A stretch of DNA of 64,000 nt, taken from the NCBI RefSeq assembly GCF_000746255.1, contig NZ_JQKW01000010.1, forward strand, positions 1 through 64,000, given 5' to 3'. Made by a program: the position numbers and the translations under genes. The notes below the pieces were generated by a model, which had not been told where the DNA came from, made no database searches, and saw only the letters and a list, made by a program, of their open reading frames with translations. This document shows, piece after piece, positions 60,931 through 64,000 of this stretch (positions within the stretch are counted from its first letter, which is position 1; every line of letters begins with the position of its first letter). The stretch comes from Thermodesulfobacterium hydrogeniphilum. GTDB lineage: Bacteria; Desulfobacterota; Thermodesulfobacteria; Thermodesulfobacteriales; Thermodesulfobacteriaceae.

Positions 60931-62124
60931 ATGAAAGGCAAGTTAACAGATGCTTTGCTTAGAAGCCTAAAGCCGAAAGAAAAACCTTACAAAATTGTAG
61001 ATGGATCAGGATTATTTATCTGGGTAACTCCTGCAGGTTCAAAGCTCTGGAGATTAGATTATCGTTTTAATGGTAAAAGAAAAACCCTTGCTCTTGGAAG
61101 ATATCCAGAAATAAGCCTTGCAGAAGCCAGAGAAATAGCTTTTGAGATGAGGAAACTTATTGCTAAGGGAATAGATCCAGCTCGAAAGAGAAAGGAAGAA
61201 AAATTAGCTAAATACAATACTTTTGAGGCTATAGCCAGAGAATATTTTGAAAAAATGAGTAAAGTTTGGTCACCAGATCATTATAAAACCCAGGTTTATA
61301 GACTTAATAAATATCTCATTCCTTCTCTTGGCTCAATGCCTATTAATGAAATCAAAGCTCCTCATCTTCTTGATTGTGTAAGACCTTTAGAAAAGCATGG
61401 CAAGTTGGAAACAGCCCGGAGAATTTTACAGATTGCTGGACAAGTAATAAGATATGCTATAGCTACAGGTAGGGCTGAATATGATCCTACTCCATCCCTT
61501 AGAAGGGTTCTTCCATCAGCACCTGAAAGACATTTACCAGCTGTCACAGATCCTGAGAAACTTGCAGGGATTTTAAAAGCTATATGGAGCTATCCTTATT
61601 CTCCTATTGTAGCAGGAGCCTTAAAAATGTTGGTTTATACTTTCCAAAGACCTGGAGAAGTTAGAACTATGAAATGGCAAGATATAGACTTTGAAAAGGC
61701 AGAATGGAGATTTAAACTTTCCAAAACTAAGCAAGACCATATAGTGCCTTTAAGCAGACAGGTAATACAAATTTTGCAAGAACTTAAGCCTTTAACAGGA
61801 CATTCTCCCTATGTTTTTACAGGAAGAGGATGGAATAGACCTATAAGCGATGCTGCCACTAATGCAGCTTTACAGAGGATGGGAATTGATACTAAAACTG
61901 AGATCACAAGTCATGGTTTTAGAGCGGTAGCAAGAACTCTTTTACATGAAGTTTTAGGATATGAGCCTGATATCATTGAACATCAATTAGGACATAAAGT
62001 TCCTGATAGATTGGGACAGGCTTACAATAGAACTAAGTTCCTGGAGCATAGAAAAAAAATGATGCAGGATTGGGCTGATTATATTGATAACCTGAGAGAA
62101 GGTAAAATAAAAAGGGGGGGATAA
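60931..62124 (+). CDS. int: P4-type tyrosine integrase
   Basis: This site-specific recombinase of 397 residues has the N-terminal P4-integrase arm-binding domain (GSGLFIWVTPAGSKLWRLDYR and ALGRYPEISLAEAR), a central SAM-like core-binding domain, and a catalytic domain. Catalytic residues: Arg in FQRPGEVRTMKW, His-x-x-Arg in SHGFRAVART, His in HQLGHKVP and the nucleophile Tyr in QAYNRT. Integrases of this family usually insert into the 3' end of tRNA genes; tRNA-Ala lies upstream. Repeats at 60741-60900 could be its arm sites. A 57-residue gene starts 1 base after its stop. Confidence 0.94.
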   Translation: MKGKLTDALLRSLKPKEKPYKIVDGSGLFIWVTPAGSKLWRLDYRFNGKRKTLALGRYPEISLAEAREIAFEMRKLIAKGIDPARKRKEEKLAKYNTFEAIAREYFEKMSKVWSPDHYKTQVYRLNKYLIPSLGSMPINEIKAPHLLDCVRPLEKHGKLETARRILQIAGQVIRYAIATGRAEYDPTPSLRRVLPSAPERHLPAVTDPEKLAGILKAIWSYPYSPIVAGALKMLVYTFQRPGEVRTMKWQDIDFEKAEWRFKLSKTKQDHIVPLSRQVIQILQELKPLTGHSPYVFTGRGWNRPISDAATNAALQRMGIDTKTEITSHGFRAVARTLLHEVLGYEPDIIEHQLGHKVPDRLGQAYNRTKFLEHRKKMMQDWADYIDNLREGKIKRGG

Positions 62125-62125
62125 A

Positions 62126-62299
62126 ATGAAAATATTATCTACCTGGAAAGAAATTGCTTCTTATTTAGGAATTTCGGTTTCTACACTTAGGAAGAATTGG
62201 AAAAACTGGGGAATTCCTATAAAACTTCTTCCTACTTCCAAATATAAAAAACCAATGATAACCGAGGAAAAATTAAGAAACTGGATGATGTCTAATTAG
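62126..62299 (+). CDS. Small helix-turn-helix protein (excisionase-like), 57 residues
   Basis: The frame starts at ATG after AAAGGGGGGGATAAA and reads MKILSTWKEIASYLGISVST, continuing as LRKNWKNWGIPIKLL. The pattern WKEIASYLGIS followed by LRKNWKNWGIP resembles the DNA-binding helices of MerR-like excisionases. It begins one base after the integrase stop, a usual place for an excisionase or directionality factor. The small size and Trp-rich nature fit, but the family is not certain. Confidence 0.65.
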   Translation: MKILSTWKEIASYLGISVSTLRKNWKNWGIPIKLLPTSKYKKPMITEEKLRNWMMSN

Positions 62300-62319
62300 A
62301 AAATTTTTTAAGCTAAAAA

Positions 62320-63579
62320 TCAGGTTATATTAAAAGTTGTTATTAACTTTCTAAGAATTTCCTCACCAAACCAACTTTTAACATCTTTTTCTACCCAGCC
62401 TCTTTTCAGGTTAAGTTTAATTCTTTTTGTCAATAATTTGTAAGGATCATATCTTCCAATTTTTTTCTTAATGTTAGCCAGTTCTTCTTTGCTTAAACTT
62501 CTATTTAAAAATTTTTCAAAAAATTCAGGATCTTTTAACATGATTGAAAGGTTTTTTATATAAGTTTTTTCTTTGGAGCAGGTCCCACAGTATTTACCCT
62601 TTCGACTTACCTTAGAAAGGTCTTCCCCGCAGAGAAGACATCTTCCCACCTTAGGAGCTTGCCTCTTCCTCCTCTTTTGTCTGAAATAATCCCTAACAAT
62701 ACTCCGAACAGTTTGCTTTATCTCTCCAATTGTAGCATTTTCTAAAAGACCTTTTTCCTTGACCCTCTGGGTGATCATTTCCCTTAGAAGGTCCCTTTCC
62801 TCATCAGTTAGGCTTTTCCTTTTCAAAAACCCATCCTCTATGATACCATTTAAGAAGGCTGTCTTATCGTGGAAAAAATTGTTGACTGCCTCTCTGATCT
62901 CTTTAAGAACTATATTATTCCTCGTGATTAGATAACTATGCTTGTCTATTTCAAACTTGTCCGAACACATAAAAACTTGAATTTGTATGGGAGTAAAATA
63001 TGCCTCATAATCAGGAACATGTTTCGTCTCTCCTGTATCAAACTTAAAGGCTACAAAGTAGTTACCTTTGAAGTAGATCGGTAGGGCATTAGGTGCTTTT
63101 AGTCTGTCGTTTACGATGTTAAGCCAAGTCTTTTCTGAGTATTCATCAAAGGGCCTAACAATTGACCAAGTTTCTATCTCTTCTAAAGGGTTAAGAACGG
63201 CTGGTTCTTTGCCATAGAAGAGGAGAGAGAGGGCTCTTAGTAGCTTGGCGAGCCATTTGTTTAACTTAAAGGGAAGAGGCATAACAGGTTTGTTCCAAAT
63301 CTTGCCAACCCAATCGTAAAAAAGAAAAAACCCATAGTTTAAAAGTAAGCCGTTAAGCAGAGGGGCAGGGATGTCCAAAGGCTTTTGCAAGGTATTAAAA
63401 GGAAAGGCAGAAATGGCAGTTCCGAGGTATGTGGTCCATCCTTTTAAAAGTCTCAAGTAAATCCATCTTCTCTTCTCGGCGGGAAGTTTATCCCATGCAT
63501 AAATATGTCCGACTACATAATCATATTCAAAGGTACTGTCATTAAACTTTGGAATAGTAGAATTTTTTTCTCCATCCAT
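62320..63579 (-). CDS. Unrecognised protein with a zinc-knuckle-like motif (element cargo)
   Basis: I do not recognise this 419-residue protein. Residues ~1-150 are rich in aromatic and hydrophobic amino acids (GWTTYLGTAISAFPFNTLQ, LLNYGFFLFYDWVGKIW), without clear membrane helices. The middle is mixed alpha/beta. Residues ~285-330 form a basic stretch (VRDYFRQKRRKRQAPKVG), followed by a four-Cys motif CLLCGEDLSK...YCGTC, likely a zinc site. The end is helical and Lys-rich. It is opposite in direction to its neighbours, and its DNA is more GC-rich than the host genes. It may be a nucleic acid-binding accessory gene. It has its own ribosome site GAGGAGG. Confidence 0.7.
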   Translation of the reverse strand: MDGEKNSTIPKFNDSTFEYDYVVGHIYAWDKLPAEKRRWIYLRLLKGWTTYLGTAISAFPFNTLQKPLDIPAPLLNGLLLNYGFFLFYDWVGKIWNKPVMPLPFKLNKWLAKLLRALSLLFYGKEPAVLNPLEEIETWSIVRPFDEYSEKTWLNIVNDRLKAPNALPIYFKGNYFVAFKFDTGETKHVPDYEAYFTPIQIQVFMCSDKFEIDKHSYLITRNNIVLKEIREAVNNFFHDKTAFLNGIIEDGFLKRKSLTDEERDLLREMITQRVKEKGLLENATIGEIKQTVRSIVRDYFRQKRRKRQAPKVGRCLLCGEDLSKVSRKGKYCGTCSKEKTYIKNLSIMLKDPEFFEKFLNRSLSKEELANIKKKIGRYDPYKLLTKRIKLNLKRGWVEKDVKSWFGEEILRKLITTFNIT

Positions 63580-63649
63580 TTATAGACCTCCTCAATCCTT
63601 TCTACGAAAGTTAAACTGAATATAAAAAAAGTCAAGGAGGTGTAAAGTT

Positions 63650-63874
63650 ATGCAAAAAGAAAAACTTGAACATCACGGGAAGTTTGGTCTTTACAGGATT
63701 GATGATCTTGTAGAGCTTCTCAGGGTCGGGCGGTCCACAATTTACCTTTGGGTGAAGGAGGGCCGGTTCCCCAAGCCTGTGAAGTTGAGCCGTCGAGTTT
63801 CAGGCTGGCTAAGGTCTGATGTTCATGCTTGGCTCGAGGCAAGGAAAGAAGAAATAAAAGAGGAAAATGCGTAG
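63650..63874 (+). CDS. AlpA/MerR-type helix-turn-helix regulator
   Basis: The 74-residue protein has GLYRIDDLVELLRVGRSTIY, WVKEGRFPKPVKLSRRVSGW and LRSDVHAWLEARKEE, the layout of AlpA-family prophage regulators and excisionases (one winged-helix domain). Such proteins switch on integrase or excision genes in P4-like elements. It has AAGGAGGTG upstream. Its DNA is clearly more GC-rich than the rest of the window, a sign of acquired DNA. Confidence 0.88.
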   Translation: MQKEKLEHHGKFGLYRIDDLVELLRVGRSTIYLWVKEGRFPKPVKLSRRVSGWLRSDVHAWLEARKEEIKEENA

Positions 63875-63913
63875 TTCCTCACTTTCCTGTGTTTAAACAG
63901 AAGGAGGGATAGG

Positions 63914-64000
63914 GTGGAAATTAATGCCTTGGTTGAAAGGATTAAACGATCTTTAGATTATCGAAGTTTTTATGAAAAATATTTAAATTTTGAAATTTTT
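63914..64000 (+). CDS. Start of a gene running out of the window
   Basis: A GTG start follows AAGGAGGGATAGG, and 29 codons are open to the window edge, beginning MEINALVERIKRSLDYRSFY. The helical start with DYRSFYEKYL resembles the N-terminus of some element-borne primase/replication proteins, but too little is visible to name it. Its place after the AlpA-type gene would fit a replication gene of the element. Confidence 0.5.
   Translation, partial: MEINALVERIKRSLDYRSFYEKYLNFEIF

Overview
The window looks like chromosome from a low-GC, probably thermophilic, Gram-negative sulfur-metabolising bacterium, most plausibly of the Thermodesulfobacteria type. This is an inference from gene content, not a database match. 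The coding DNA is very AT-rich, while tRNA and tmRNA stems are GC-rich, as expected when structured RNA must survive heat. LPS heptose synthesis (hldD) and apolipoprotein N-acyltransferase (lnt) point to an outer membrane. An AhbC-type haem enzyme, a YeeE/YedE sulfur transporter, a lactate permease, Rex, a redox switch protein, and ThyX fit an anaerobic sulfate or sulfur reducer.

Layout. 1-1.3 kb: the end of an IS256-type transposase has cut a PIN-toxin gene, its antitoxin gene is also broken, and the tmRNA gene follows. 1.4-9.7 kb (minus): a PAS/GAF/GGDEF/EAL protein, tRNA-Arg(CCG), thyX-dut, rex-mtnA-gatB and mnmA. 9.8-25.8 kb (plus): YcaO-TPR with a NIL-domain ferredoxin, two PilT-type ATPases, galU-priA, a ClpX-like unfoldase overlapping a degenerate receiver protein, ahbC, a half-size purH, the shikimate genes aroD-aroE-aroA-aroK and an MBL-fold hydrolase. 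25.8-28.4 kb (minus): UDP-glucose dehydrogenase and a D,D-carboxypeptidase with an extraordinary His/Tyr/Arg/Lys tail. 28.6-33.7 kb (plus): polX, a UvrA-like protein with one degenerate ATPase half, and a YeeE/YedE transporter. 33.7-39.4 kb (minus): dnaN, gyrB, hpt with a coupled 40-residue membrane protein, and a FAD oxidoreductase. 39.6-47.3 kb (plus): tRNA-Gly(CCC), rimP-nusA-ylxR, pheA, an HExxH protein, an FmdB-type zinc ribbon, an M48 peptidase, a PrmA-like methyltransferase, coaX and ldcA. 47.4-52.9 kb: a chemosensory cluster of cheA with a fused receiver, cheW, cheX and an MCP, then a MidA-type methyltransferase, rnhA and ubiX. 55.0-60.0 kb (minus): lnt, a CorC-type CBS protein, hldD and a lactate permease. 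60.3 kb: rpsT and tRNA-Ala(CGC).

From about 60.66 kb to the right edge the window enters an integrative element. A P4-type integrase sits just downstream of tRNA-Ala, preceded by a cluster of AACTCC-type repeats. It is followed by a 57-residue HTH-like protein, an unrecognised 419-residue zinc-knuckle protein on the opposite strand, an AlpA-type regulator and the start of another gene. Base composition becomes visibly more GC-rich around 62.6-63.9 kb.

The best candidates for undescribed biology are the ClpX-like/pseudo-receiver pair, the carboxypeptidase basic tail, the YcaO-TPR/NIL-ferredoxin pair, the asymmetric UvrA paralogue, and the unknown cargo of the tRNA-Ala element. Several genes also have promoters so close to the start codon that leaderless mRNAs are likely. 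No CRISPR array or rRNA gene was seen.
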